Positions 46,684-54,656 of a DNA stretch of 64,000 nucleotides are shown piece after piece (the first letter of the stretch is position 1; every line of letters starts with the position of its first letter). A model generated the notes under the pieces. The model had not been told where the DNA came from, did not search any database, and saw nothing but the letters and a program-made list of their open reading frames with translations. The stretch is from Azospirillum baldaniorum (GTDB lineage: Bacteria; Pseudomonadota; Alphaproteobacteria; Azospirillales; Azospirillaceae). The position numbers and the translations under genes are program-made. The stretch lies in NCBI RefSeq assembly GCF_003119195.2, contig NZ_CP022253.1, forward strand, positions 266,001 through 330,000, read 5' to 3'.

Positions 46684-47597
46684 GCGAGATTTCCGACAGT
46701 CGAACGCCCCGTGAAGACGGGGCCGAAGATCAGCAATCCTTGGGCCACCTGTTTCGCGGGTGGATGAGGACCGTCCTGGGGGGGCGCGACGACGCCACCC
46801 TGCGCGCCACGATCGAAGACCTGATCGAGGATCAGGACAGCGGCGAGGGATCGCTGGGGGCGGGCGAGCGCGCTTTGCTCGCCAACATCCTGAAGCTGCG
46901 CGACCGCACCGTCGACGACGTGATGGTGCCCCGCGCGGACATCGTGGCGGTCGATGTGGACACCCCGTTCCCCGCCCTGGTCCAGCGCATGGCGGAGGAA
47001 GCCCATTCCCGCCTGCCGGTGTTCCGTGAAACGCTCGACGACGTCGTCGGCATGGTCCACATCAAGGACGTGCTCGTGGCGATGGCCAGCCGGACGCCGG
47101 TCGAGCTGAAGGACATCGTGCGCGATCTCAGCATCGTCGCGCCCAGCATGCCGGTGGTCGATCTGCTGGTGCAGATGCGCCAGAAGCGCCAGCACATGGC
47201 GCTGGTGGTCGACGAGTTCGGCGGCATCGACGGCCTCGTCACCATCGAGGATCTGGTCGAGGAGATCGTCGGCGAGATCGAGGACGAGCACGACGAGGAG
47301 GCGACCCCCCATTTCGTCGAACGTCCCGACGGCACGATCCTCGCCGACGCCCGTGTCTCCATCGAGGATTTCGAGGACCGCGTCGGCGCCTTCCTGACCG
47401 AGGAGGAGCGCGAGGAGGTCGACACGCTCGGCGGTCTCGTCGTCTCGCTGGCCGGACGCGTGCCCGGTCGCGGGGAAATGCTGACCCATCCCTCCGGCCT
47501 GGAGTTCGAGATCGTCGAGGCCGACCCCCGCCGCATCAAGCGGCTGCGCGTCCGCACCGCCCCCGCCGAGAACTCCGCCCTGGCCGAGGTCGGGTAA
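46680..47597 (+). CDS. CorC/HlyC-type CBS-domain protein
   Basis: Cytoplasmic protein of 305 residues. Two CBS domains (about 75-200, 'VMVPRADIVAVDVDTPFPAL', 'MALVVDEFGGIDGLVTIEDL') are followed by a transporter-associated CorC_HlyC domain at about 220-300. The DUF21 membrane domain of longer relatives is absent. It is linked to magnesium/cobalt efflux in enterobacteria, but is often placed with phoH-ybeY-lnt and may serve envelope or RNA functions. It overlaps ybeY by four bases. Confidence 0.92.
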   Translation: MSEISDSRTPREDGAEDQQSLGHLFRGWMRTVLGGRDDATLRATIEDLIEDQDSGEGSLGAGERALLANILKLRDRTVDDVMVPRADIVAVDVDTPFPALVQRMAEEAHSRLPVFRETLDDVVGMVHIKDVLVAMASRTPVELKDIVRDLSIVAPSMPVVDLLVQMRQKRQHMALVVDEFGGIDGLVTIEDLVEEIVGEIEDEHDEEATPHFVERPDGTILADARVSIEDFEDRVGAFLTEEEREEVDTLGGLVVSLAGRVPGRGEMLTHPSGLEFEIVEADPRRIKRLRVRTAPAENSALAEVG

Positions 47598-47612
47598 GCC
47601 CCGCGGGGTTTT

Positions 47613-47733
47613 TCACCACGAAGGCGCGAAGGACACAAAGACGGCACAAAGAGGCTCTACCGCATCCCCGGACCCACCGGCGAAGCGGGAGCCTCTCTGT
47701 GCCCCTCTTCGTGTCTTCGCGCCTTCGTGGTGA
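47613..47733. repeat. Long imperfect inverted repeat before lnt
   Basis: Two arms of about 45 bases (47613-47657 and 47690-47733) starting TCACCACGAAGGCGCGAAG and ending in its reverse complement; one gap and about four mismatches separate them. The central loop is about 32 bases. A transcript would form a very long hairpin. The sequence is a repeat type reminiscent of dispersed elements in other bacteria; it may be a MITE-like remnant. No reading frame within it is convincing. Confidence 0.8.
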
Positions 47734-47793
47734 CGTCGTTCCCAGCTTGGCACAATCCTCTCTCCAGCCCATCCGCATCCGGAGTGTCACCCC

Positions 47794-49395
47794 TTGACCG
47801 CCACCGACATGACGACCCCCCCGGCCCGGCTGGGCCGCCTGTCCGCGGGTCTGGCCGGGCTGACCGGTTGGCGCCGGCTGCTGGCGGCGGCGGGATTCGG
47901 CGGGCTGGCGACGCTGGCCCTGCCGCCGGCCGGCGCGGTGCCACTGCTGCTGATCGCCTTTCCCGGGCTGCTCTGGCTGCTCGACGGGGCCAGGACCAAG
48001 CGGCAGGCCTTCGCGGTGGGCTGGTTCTTCGGCTTCGGCCATCACCTGCTCGGCCTCTACTGGATCAGCGCGGCTCTGTTCACCGACATCGAGCGCTTCT
48101 GGTGGGCGCTGCCGCTGTCGGCGGCGGGGCTGCCCATCCTGCTGGCGATGTTCACCGGCTTCGCCACGCTGCTGGTCTGGGTGCTGCGGGGCAGGGGGAT
48201 GGGGCAGGGGCTGGGGAAGGTGGTCCTGTTCGCCGCCTCCTGGGCGCTGTTCGAATGGCTGCGCGGCCACGTCTTCACCGGCTTCCCGTGGAACCTCGTC
48301 GGCTATGGCTGGACGGGCTTTCTGCCGGTTTTGCAAGGCGTCTCGCTGATCGGCATCTACGGCCTCAGCCTGCTGACCGTGCTGGTGGCGTCGCTGCCGG
48401 CGGGCTTGGCCGACGCCGCGGTGCCGCGCCGCCGCGCCTGGGGGGCGCTGGCCGCCGGGCTGGCGCTGTTCACGGCGCTTGGCGCCTGGGGCGGGCTGCG
48501 GCTGGCCGGCGCGTCGGACGCGGCGGTGCCCGGCGTGCGGTTGCGGCTCGTTCAGCCGGCCATCGACCAGCGGCTGAAATGGGCGGCGGGCGAGCGGGTG
48601 CGCAACGTCCAGCAGCAGATGGAACTCTCCGTGTCCTCATCCGGTGAGCCGGTCACCCATGTGATCTGGGCGGAGACCGCGGTGCCGCTGTTCCTCGACC
48701 AGGACGCCCGCCTGCGCCAGGCCCTGGGGTCGGTCACGCCGCCCGGCGGGCTGCTCATCACCGGGGTGCCGCGCATGGAGGCGGGACCGGAGGGCGAGCC
48801 GCTTTATTACAACAGTCTGGCGGCGGTCGACGGCAGCGGCGCGGTGACGGGGCGCTTCGACAAGTTCCACCTTGTGCCGTTCGGCGAGTACATGCCCCTG
48901 CGCCGCTGGCTGCCGGTCGGGGCGATCGCCGGCAACGGGGCGGAGTTCTCCGCCGGGCCGGGGCCGGTGTCGCTCGATCTCAAGGGCCTGCCGCCGGTCA
49001 GCCCGCTGATCTGCTACGAGGTGATCTTCCCCGGCGCCGTGCTGCCCGCCGCGCAGGATGGCGCCGGACGGCCGCGCTGGATGCTGAACCTGACCAACGA
49101 CGCCTGGTACGGCAACACCGCCGGCCCGTACCAGCATTTCGCCATCGCCCGGACCCGCGCGGTGGAGGAGGGGATGCCGTTGGTCCGCGTTGCCAACACC
49201 GGCATCTCCGGCGTGGTGGACGCACACGGCCGCATCACAGCCATGCTGCCGCTTGGTCACAGGGGTGTGGTCGATGCGGCCTTGCCGGAAGCCCTGCCCG
49301 CCCCCACTCTCTACGGGCGTGTGGGCGACGGCGCGTTTGGGTTGCTTCTTTTGACCTGTTTCGCGGTGGGCCTGCGCGCACGACATCGCAGTTAG
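47794..49395 (+). CDS. lnt: Apolipoprotein N-acyltransferase Lnt
   Basis: Inner-membrane enzyme that adds the third acyl chain to lipoproteins. About eight N-terminal transmembrane helices precede a periplasmic nitrilase-like domain (about 245-490). The Glu-Lys-Cys triad is visible in 'HVIWAETAVPLFLD', 'RFDKFHLVPFGEYMP' and 'SPLICYEVIFPGAV'. The start is TTG 47794 (GGAG nine bases upstream) or ATG 47809. Length about 533 is normal. It is separated from corC by the long inverted repeat. Confidence 0.95.
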   Translation: MTATDMTTPPARLGRLSAGLAGLTGWRRLLAAAGFGGLATLALPPAGAVPLLLIAFPGLLWLLDGARTKRQAFAVGWFFGFGHHLLGLYWISAALFTDIERFWWALPLSAAGLPILLAMFTGFATLLVWVLRGRGMGQGLGKVVLFAASWALFEWLRGHVFTGFPWNLVGYGWTGFLPVLQGVSLIGIYGLSLLTVLVASLPAGLADAAVPRRRAWGALAAGLALFTALGAWGGLRLAGASDAAVPGVRLRLVQPAIDQRLKWAAGERVRNVQQQMELSVSSSGEPVTHVIWAETAVPLFLDQDARLRQALGSVTPPGGLLITGVPRMEAGPEGEPLYYNSLAAVDGSGAVTGRFDKFHLVPFGEYMPLRRWLPVGAIAGNGAEFSAGPGPVSLDLKGLPPVSPLICYEVIFPGAVLPAAQDGAGRPRWMLNLTNDAWYGNTAGPYQHFAIARTRAVEEGMPLVRVANTGISGVVDAHGRITAMLPLGHRGVVDAALPEALPAPTLYGRVGDGAFGLLLLTCFAVGLRARHRS

Positions 49396-49447
49396 CGCAA
49401 CCGAGACTCTTTTTTCAATCACGCGCATCGGGAGCGCTCGGGCGCGC

Positions 49448-49477
49448 TTGACTGCATACATGGATATGTCGTATCAA
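49448..49477 (+). promoter_or_regulatory. Candidate promoter for the XRE gene before metK
   Basis: TTGACT (49448-49453), 18-base spacer, TATCAA (49472-49477). CATA-N6-TATG (49455-49468) lies in the spacer and could be a binding site for the encoded regulator. Confidence 0.4.
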
Positions 49478-49508
49478 GGTTGCACAACTGTTTCAGGGAA
49501 TTAGAGCA

Positions 49509-49997
49509 ATGCAAGCAACGCCAGCGCGGGGCCGCCGGGCCACTGCCGGCCGTCCCAAGACGGGAAAGCCGAACCCGATCGACGTTCACGTCGGTTCCCG
49601 CGTCCGGTTGCGCCGGACCCTTCTGGGCATGAGCCAGGAAAAGCTGGGCGAGGCCATCGGCCTGACCTTCCAGCAGGTGCAGAAGTACGAGCGCGGCGCC
49701 AACCGCATCGGCGCGTCGCGTCTGTTCGACCTCAGCCGCGTCCTGGACGTGCCGGTGTCCTTCTTCTTCGACGACATGCCGGCGGAAGCCGCCGCGGCTC
49801 CGGTTGACGACGAGGAAGGCGGCGCGGCCGGCTTCGAGGAGCGTTCGGGCGGCTACGAGCCGGATCCGATGGCCAAGCGCGAGACGCTGGAACTGGTGCG
49901 CGCCTACTACCGCATCAACGACCCGTCGGTGCGCAAGCGCCTGTTCGAGCTGACCAAGGCCGTTGCCAATTCCGGCATGGTCGAAGCGGCCGAATAA
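49509..49997 (+). CDS. XRE-type transcriptional regulator upstream of metK
   Basis: DNA-binding protein of 162 residues with a Cro/C1-type HTH at about 28-85 ('MSQEKLGEAIGLTFQQVQKY', then 'ERGANRIGASRLFDLSRVL'). The C-terminal part ('ETLELVRAYYRINDPSVRKR') is conserved in a family found just before metK in many alphaproteobacteria. It is followed by a strong terminator, so it is probably an independent transcript. Targets unknown. Confidence 0.92.
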   Translation: MQATPARGRRATAGRPKTGKPNPIDVHVGSRVRLRRTLLGMSQEKLGEAIGLTFQQVQKYERGANRIGASRLFDLSRVLDVPVSFFFDDMPAEAAAAPVDDEEGGAAGFEERSGGYEPDPMAKRETLELVRAYYRINDPSVRKRLFELTKAVANSGMVEAAE

Positions 49998-50053
49998 CAC
50001 GGTTTAGAGACCTGAGCCGAACAACCGGAAGCAATCCGGACGGCAGGAAGATT

Positions 50054-50082
50054 GGGGAACGCGGCCCTCCGGCCCGTTCCCC
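50054..50082 (+). terminator. Terminator after the XRE gene
   Basis: GGGGAACG-C-GGCC stem, four-base loop, GGCC-C-GTTCCCC, followed by GATGTCGTTTTA. It separates the regulator from metK. The remaining spacer to metK has TTGACC at 50137-50142 as a possible -35 and a small ACGGAAA/TTTCCGT hairpin at 50165-50187; I could not match a known SAM riboswitch. Confidence 0.75.
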
Positions 50083-50252
50083 GATGTCGTTTTAAAGCGA
50101 ATTTCCGGCGGTCTCCCCCAACCCCGGGGAGATTGCTTGACCTGGAACGCAAACCTTGCCACATACGGAAAATGACTGGCTTTCCGTGGGTGCTGCGCCG
50201 GTCTCCCAATTTACTTTTGTTGAATAGCCCCCGCCCATTGCCGAGGTTCGTC

Positions 50253-51422
50253 GTGGCCAAGCTCAACTACGTGTTCACCAGCGAGTCCGTGTCCGAAGGC
50301 CATCCGGACAAGGTGTGCGACCGCATCTCCGACGCCATCGTCGATCTGTACCTGTCGCACGATCCCTACGCCCGCGTGGCGGTGGAAACGCTGGCGACCA
50401 CCAACCAGATCGTGCTGGCTGGTGAGGTGCGCGGGCCGGAGAGCATCACCCCCGACATGCTGGTCCAGGTCGCCCGCGCCGCGGTGAAGGACATCGGCTA
50501 CGAGCAGGACGGCTTCCATTGGGAGAAGATGGACGTCAAGTGCTTCGTCCATTCGCAGTCCGCCGACATCGCGGTCGGCGTCGACGCCGCGGGTGAGAAG
50601 GACGAGGGCGCCGGCGACCAGGGCATCATGTTCGGTTACGCCTGCAACGAGACCCCGGCCCTGATGCCGGCGCCGATCTACTACAGCCACGCCATCCTGA
50701 AGTCGCTGGCCGAGGCCCGCCATTCCGGCTCCGCCCCGCAGCTCGGCCCCGACGCCAAGAGCCAGGTGACGCTGCAGTACGAGAACGGCAAGCCGGTGCG
50801 CGCCACCGCGGTGGTCGTCTCCACCCAGCACGCCGACGGCCTGACCCAGGAGGAGGTGCGCGAGATCGTCCGTCCGCACGTCCTGAACGTCCTGCCCGCC
50901 GGCTGGATGTGCGACGAGGCGAACTTCTACGTCAACCCGACCGGCCGCTTCGTCATCGGCGGTCCGGACGGCGACGCCGGCCTGACCGGGCGCAAGATCA
51001 TCGTCGACACCTACGGCGGTGCCGCGCCGCACGGCGGCGGCGCCTTCTCCGGCAAGGACCCGACCAAGGTCGACCGTTCCGCCGCCTACGCCGCGCGTTA
51101 CCTAGCCAAGAACGTGGTCGCCGCCGGCCTGGCCGAGCGTTGCACGATCCAGCTCTCCTACGCCATCGGCGTGTCGAAGCCGCTGTCGGTCTATGTCGAC
51201 ACCCACGGCACCGGCACGGTCGACGAGGACCGGCTGTCGGAGGTCCTGCAGAAGCTGGTGGACCTGTCCCCGCGCGGCATCCGCACGCATCTCGGCCTGA
51301 ACAAGCCGGTCTACGCCCGCACCGCCGCCTACGGCCATTTCGGCCGCGAGGCCGAGGCCGACGGCGGCTTCTCCTGGGAGAAGACCGACCTCGTCAACGA
51401 CCTGCGCGCCGCCTTCTTCTAA
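50253..51422 (+). CDS. metK: S-adenosylmethionine synthetase MetK
   Basis: Makes SAM from methionine and ATP. Motifs are '[18 protein letters not shown]', '[15 protein letters not shown]' and '[19 protein letters not shown]', with the catalytic His, Lys and metal-binding Asp residues. The start is GTG 50253 encoding '[16 protein letters not shown]'; GAGG six bases upstream supports it, and the frame further upstream is not conserved. The 389 residues are of normal length. A terminator follows. Confidence 0.97.
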   Translation: MAKLNYVFTSESVSEGHPDKVCDRISDAIVDLYLSHDPYARVAVETLATTNQIVLAGEVRGPESITPDMLVQVARAAVKDIGYEQDGFHWEKMDVKCFVHSQSADIAVGVDAAGEKDEGAGDQGIMFGYACNETPALMPAPIYYSHAILKSLAEARHSGSAPQLGPDAKSQVTLQYENGKPVRATAVVVSTQHADGLTQEEVREIVRPHVLNVLPAGWMCDEANFYVNPTGRFVIGGPDGDAGLTGRKIIVDTYGGAAPHGGGAFSGKDPTKVDRSAAYAARYLAKNVVAAGLAERCTIQLSYAIGVSKPLSVYVDTHGTGTVDEDRLSEVLQKLVDLSPRGIRTHLGLNKPVYARTAAYGHFGREAEADGGFSWEKTDLVNDLRAAFF

Positions 51423-51459
51423 GACAGGCTTCTTCTAAGACCGGACCCGTCCGTCCGGG

Positions 51460-51492
51460 ATGCAGGGGCCATGCGGCCCCTGCATTCGTTTT
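51460..51492 (+). terminator. Terminator between metK and trmB
   Basis: Perfect 11-bp stem (ATGCAGGGGCC, GGCCCCTGCAT) with a four-base loop, followed by TCGTTTT. An in-frame ATG at 51471 lies in its loop, which argues against that ATG as the trmB start. Confidence 0.8.
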
Positions 51493-51509
51493 GGGACCTT
51501 GCTGTCACG

Positions 51510-52241
51510 ATGACCGACTCCTTCCTGGACTCGTCCAAAAGGCTCTACGGGCGGCGCAAGGGGCGCCCGCTCCGCAAGCGCAAGACCGAACTGCTCGACG
51601 GGCTTTTGCCGTCGCTGGAAATCCCGGTGCCTCAGCCGGGCGACCGGATCGACCCCCACGCCCTGTTCGCCAACCCCATGCGCGACGTCTGGCTGGAGGT
51701 CGGCTTCGGCAGCGGCCACCACATGGCGTGGCAGGCGGCGAACAACCGCGACGTCGGGGTGATCGGGGCGGAGCCCTTCATCAACGGCGTGGCCGGCCTG
51801 CTCAAGCTGGTGGACGACGAGGGCGTGCAGGACAATGTCCGCGTCCTTCCGGACGACGCCCGCCCGCTGCTCGACGCCCTGCCGGACGCCTCCATCGGGC
51901 GCGCCTTCGTGCTGTTCGCCGATCCCTGGCCGAAGAAACGCCACTGGGAGCGCCGCTTCATCGGTCCGGACAACCTGCCGCGCCTCGCGCGCGTGCTGAA
52001 GGACGGGGCGGAGCTGCGTCTGGCCAGCGACGACATGGGGCTGGTGCGCTGGATGCTGGAGCACACGGTCCGGCACCCCGATTTCGAATGGACCGCCCGC
52101 GGCCCGTCCGACTGGCGCCACCGCATCGCGGACTGGCCGCCCACCCGCTATGAGGAAAAGGCCATCGAGGCCGGGCGAAAGCCGGTCTTCCTGCGCTTCA
52201 TCCGCAAGGCGCGCTTGCCGGGGTCGAACACCGCCCTTTGA
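51510..52241 (+). CDS. trmB: tRNA (guanine46-N7)-methyltransferase TrmB
   Basis: SAM-dependent methyltransferase that makes m7G46 in the tRNA variable loop. The SAM site is 'VWLEVGFGSGHHMAWQA' and the signature is 'VLFADPWPKKRHWERRF'. The N-terminal 'SSKRLYGRRKGRPLRKRKTE' is basic and probably binds tRNA. The ATG at 51510 gives 243 residues; an earlier in-frame ATG sits in the metK terminator loop. Confidence 0.96.
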   Translation: MTDSFLDSSKRLYGRRKGRPLRKRKTELLDGLLPSLEIPVPQPGDRIDPHALFANPMRDVWLEVGFGSGHHMAWQAANNRDVGVIGAEPFINGVAGLLKLVDDEGVQDNVRVLPDDARPLLDALPDASIGRAFVLFADPWPKKRHWERRFIGPDNLPRLARVLKDGAELRLASDDMGLVRWMLEHTVRHPDFEWTARGPSDWRHRIADWPPTRYEEKAIEAGRKPVFLRFIRKARLPGSNTAL

Positions 52242-52308
52242 CGGGCTGGCCTGGGCGGCGTTTCATGGAATCGCGGCCCGTCGAAACGGAGTATGACGGA
52301 AGTCGGCT

Positions 52309-52337
52309 TTGACGCTGGTGGCGCGCCTATGCATAAT
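52309..52337 (+). promoter_or_regulatory. Promoter upstream of the 65-residue protein gene
   Basis: TTGACG (52309-52314), exactly 17 bases, CATAAT (52332-52337). The predicted start near 52344 gives a 95-base leader that contains an 8-bp hairpin, AGGGGCGC/GCGCCCCT (52388-52407). Confidence 0.55.
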
Positions 52338-52438
52338 GAAAGAATCGTTCTGTAAGGTGCTTGGCGCGCCTTCCGGCTTGACCATCAAGGGGCGCTCAGG
52401 CGCCCCTCGCGATTCTGGGGTTTGCCTTGAGGTCGGTG

Positions 52439-52636
52439 ATGAGCGGCGAGCAGAGCCAGGTGCAGAACATCAAGGACGAAATCGCCGAACGCTATCCGGA
52501 CGTGACCCTGTCCGACGCGACGGCAAGGCGATTCGCACGCGTTCTCGAGACGCTCGACGCCGACCTGACGCTTAAGCCGAAGAAAGTCGAAGCGGAGTTA
52601 TCCGACGCCCTTGCCGCTATTCGAGCAAAGCGCTGA
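52439..52636 (+). CDS. Small hypothetical protein, 65 residues
   Basis: Not recognised. The sequence starts 'MSGEQSQVQNIKDEIAERYP' and is predicted helical and charged, with 'LSDATARRFARVLETLDADL' in the middle and a Lys-rich end. The ATG has GAGG six bases upstream, and a good promoter lies 100 bases before it. Codon use matches the chromosome, unlike the next two genes. Its last 20 bases overlap the end of the convergent 95-residue gene. No function can be assigned. Confidence 0.6.
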   Translation: MSGEQSQVQNIKDEIAERYPDVTLSDATARRFARVLETLDADLTLKPKKVEAELSDALAAIRAKR

Positions 52637-52904
52637 CTTGCTGTTCGCGCCACTCGGCGCCACGAAGCGCGGTCTTCTGCGCTTCTTTAAGTTCCTGCGG
52701 ATCGACGGGCGACCAAACCGATCGTTTCATCCGAACGAGCAACCGGCGCTGCTGTCCGATCGTCAGCCTCCGACCGGAGCCGGGCGTCCGTTCAGCCACG
52801 CCTTTTTCATCCACATGCGACATGAAACCATAGATATCATGAACGAGTCTGCGGATATCCCGTCCAAGCAGCCTGTAGCTGCGTGCCGTTCTTTTCTTTC
52901 TCAT
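52617..52904 (-). CDS. Hypothetical protein, 95 residues, low-GC cassette
   Basis: Not recognised. Basic N-terminus ('MRKKRTARSYRLLGRDIRRL'), middle 'GSGRRLTIGQQRRLLVRMKR' that faintly resembles the paired-type HTH of IS630/Tc1 transposases (unverified), and a helical end ('ELKEAQKTALRGAEWREQQ'). AGGG lies nine bases before the ATG. It follows the 145-residue gene by 42 bases on the same strand and is probably cotranscribed. GC and codon use are lower than the surroundings, suggesting recent acquisition. Could be a remnant rather than a functional gene. Confidence 0.5.
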   Translation of the reverse strand: MRKKRTARSYRLLGRDIRRLVHDIYGFMSHVDEKGVAERTPGSGRRLTIGQQRRLLVRMKRSVWSPVDPQELKEAQKTALRGAEWREQQVSALLE

Positions 52905-52946
52905 GAATTCAACCCTGAGGAATTGGAACGTGGCTGGACTTCACAA

Positions 52947-53384
52947 TCAGCTTGGATTGAGGAAGAAATCCCTCGTCTTCTGGTCGGATAGAATCCGATC
53001 AATCTTTTGGATGTTTTCGGATATGTCATCCATGATAGCTTGGTCCTCCAAAAGCGCCCCGACCAGCCGCTTGTTCGCAATGTATTTGTAAGCTGTCCTC
53101 GCCTCGGATCTCCGTCCGCCGACGCAGACGTCTCGATAAGACAATGGATTTGGGTTTCCGGCTTTGGCCAGGAAGCGTGCCCATTTGCGATCGAACTTTC
53201 TTTTTTCTTTATACACTTCAAGAAGGCACACCGCATAGACAACAGCGCGAAGATGTTTTTCTTCGATGTTGTCCAGCGTTCGATAGCTTTTAAGTGAAAA
53301 TTCTATCAAGTCCGGCAGGCTGAACACCGGATCGCTGCTTTCGAAGCCGAACTCACGGATGATCTTCGCAATTTCGTTACGCAT
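52947..53384 (-). CDS. Hypothetical protein, about 145 residues, low-GC cassette
   Basis: Not recognised. Predicted mostly helical soluble protein: 'MRNEIAKIIREFGFESSDPV' at the start, a central 'VYAVCLLEVYKEKRKFDRKW', then 'RTAYKYIANKRLVGALLEDQ' and an acidic C-terminus. The ATG at 53384 is preferred because a near-consensus promoter lies just upstream; a TTG at 53489 would add 35 residues but precedes that promoter. GC is clearly below the chromosome average. It heads a two-gene unit with the 95-residue gene. Confidence 0.6.
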   Translation of the reverse strand: MRNEIAKIIREFGFESSDPVFSLPDLIEFSLKSYRTLDNIEEKHLRAVVYAVCLLEVYKEKRKFDRKWARFLAKAGNPNPLSYRDVCVGGRRSEARTAYKYIANKRLVGALLEDQAIMDDISENIQKIDRILSDQKTRDFFLNPS

Positions 53385-53418
53385 GGCAACGCATGCCTTT
53401 TTAGCTGCATTTTCGTCG

Positions 53419-53447
53419 ATTGTTGCGTGCTTTGAAGGTGTTGTCAA
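53419..53447 (-). promoter_or_regulatory. Promoter of the low-GC cassette
   Basis: On the minus strand: consensus TTGACA (53447-53442), exactly 17 bases, AACAAT (53424-53419). The predicted start near 53411 leaves a 25-base leader before the ATG at 53384. Confidence 0.6.
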
Positions 53448-53485
53448 CGAGCCTTCACCCGCGATGCATTGCCAATCCGGTGAAT

Positions 53486-53812
53486 TCAATCACCCATGCG
53501 GGTGACCGGGCCACCGGTTTCCACCACCGGCTCGTCGTAATGCTCCACCACCGGGAACGGGTCATAGAAATGGTGGAGCAGGGCCTTCCAGCGGGCGTAG
53601 CGGTCGGACCCGCGGAATCTGGCGGTGTGGTCTTCCAGCCGCTCCCAGCGGACGAGCAGAAGGTAGCGGTCGGCCGCCTCCAGGCAGGGCCGCAGTTCCA
53701 GCCCGAGGAAGCCCGGAGTCGCCGCGATGAGAGGCTGAGCCTCGGCCATCGTCCGTTCGAAGGCCGGGCCTTCGCCGGGTTTGACCGTCAGGAGAGCCAT
53801 TTCGAGAATCAC
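53486..53812 (-). CDS. Antibiotic biosynthesis monooxygenase (ABM) domain protein
   Basis: Small dimeric alpha-beta barrel protein of 108 residues, similar to YgiN-type quinol monooxygenases. Family segments are 'ILEMALLTVKPGEGPAFER', 'PGFLGLELRPCLE' and 'YLLLVRWERLEDHTARFR'. The start is a GTG at 53812 giving 'MILEMALLTVKPG', the standard ABM N-terminus; GGAGG lies about nine bases upstream. The enzyme substrate is not predictable. It diverges from the rimP leader. Confidence 0.88.
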   Translation of the reverse strand: MILEMALLTVKPGEGPAFERTMAEAQPLIAATPGFLGLELRPCLEAADRYLLLVRWERLEDHTARFRGSDRYARWKALLHHFYDPFPVVEHYDEPVVETGGPVTRMGD

Positions 53813-53928
53813 GGTGAGCGGCCTCCACGGGCAGTTTTCCGCACGGCGCAAAGGCCGCCGGGGGCTTGACGTTACCCTGGCCGGACCCGCCCACCAAGCG
53901 CCGGGCATAGGACCTTGCGGAAAAGCGC

Positions 53929-53956
53929 TTGCGGCCTGCTCCGGAATGTCTATATT
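53929..53956 (+). promoter_or_regulatory. Promoter of the rimP-nusA-infB leader
   Basis: TTGCGG (53929-53934), 16-base spacer, TATATT (53951-53956). The predicted start near 53963 lies about 55 bases before a perfect terminator hairpin. Confidence 0.6.
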
Positions 53957-54017
53957 CACCGCATGAACCCATACGGATCGGCGGCTCGGGAAACCGGGCC
54001 GGCGGGACGCTTTGCGG

Positions 54018-54043
54018 GTGGGCCTTGGCCCACTTATTTTTTT
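54018..54043 (+). terminator. Leader terminator ahead of rimP
   Basis: GTGGGCC (54018-54024), TT, GGCCCAC (54027-54033), then TTATTTTTTTA. This is the clearest rho-independent terminator in the window, placed 75 bases before rimP. It implies either attenuation of the operon or an independent RNA of about 80 bases from the promoter at 53929-53956. The rest of the 304-base spacer 53813-54116 contains no credible gene. Confidence 0.85.
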
Positions 54044-54116
54044 ATCAGCGTATGGAATCCCCGTGTTGGTCCCAGGGCGCTGTGCCAGGGGAGACCGCGG
54101 GGGCGGGTCAGGTGGA

Positions 54117-54602
54117 ATGGAAGCAACCGGTCGTATCGAGCAGATCATCACGCCGTCGGTCGAAGCCATGGGCTACGAACTCGTGCGTGTGCAGTTGACC
54201 GGTGGGCAGCGCATGGTTCTGCAGGTCATGGCGGAACGCGCCGACGGCGCGCCCATGACGGTCGAAGACTGCGCCGACATCAGCCGCGCGATCTCCGCGG
54301 TGCTCGACGTTGAAGATCCGATCAAGAGCGCCTACACGCTGGAGGTCAGTTCGCCCGGCATCGACCGGCCGCTGACCCGTCTGAAGGATTTCGAGCGTTT
54401 CGCCGGTTTCGAGGCCAAGCTGGAGACCCGGCTCGCCGTCGATGGCCGCAAGCGCTTCAAGGGCATGCTGAAGGGCGTCGACGACGGCCTCGTGTGCATC
54501 GAATCGGAACAGGGAGCCGCCCGGCTGGAGTTCGACAACATCCTGCGCGCCAAGCTGGTCTTGACGGATGAACTGATCCGCGCCAGCCAGGGCCAGGGTT
54601 GA
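54117..54602 (+). CDS. rimP: Ribosome maturation factor RimP
   Basis: Binds pre-30S subunits and promotes their maturation. An N-terminal alpha/beta domain ('[20 protein letters not shown]', '[20 protein letters not shown]') is followed by a C-terminal SH3-like barrel ('[20 protein letters not shown]', '[18 protein letters not shown]'). The ATG at 54117 gives 161 residues; further in-frame codons upstream run into the leader terminator. First gene of the rimP-nusA-ylxR-infB-rbfA-truB group. Confidence 0.95.
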   Translation: MEATGRIEQIITPSVEAMGYELVRVQLTGGQRMVLQVMAERADGAPMTVEDCADISRAISAVLDVEDPIKSAYTLEVSSPGIDRPLTRLKDFERFAGFEAKLETRLAVDGRKRFKGMLKGVDDGLVCIESEQGAARLEFDNILRAKLVLTDELIRASQGQG

Positions 54603-54656
54603 CGGCCGCTCCGGGCTTCACTCGAAGAACAAACGCCAGTCCAGGAAGTGTGACGG

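Noticed and set aside
49998-50252. SAM-binding riboswitch upstream of metK
   Set aside because: I could not match the spacer to SAM-II or SAM/SAH riboswitch cores; it holds a terminator and only a small hairpin. A covariance search would be decisive.
52439-53384. Toxin-antitoxin system made of the 65-, 95- and 145-residue genes
   Set aside because: Gene orientation is mixed, no known toxin or antitoxin motif is visible, and the 65-residue gene has host-like codon use.
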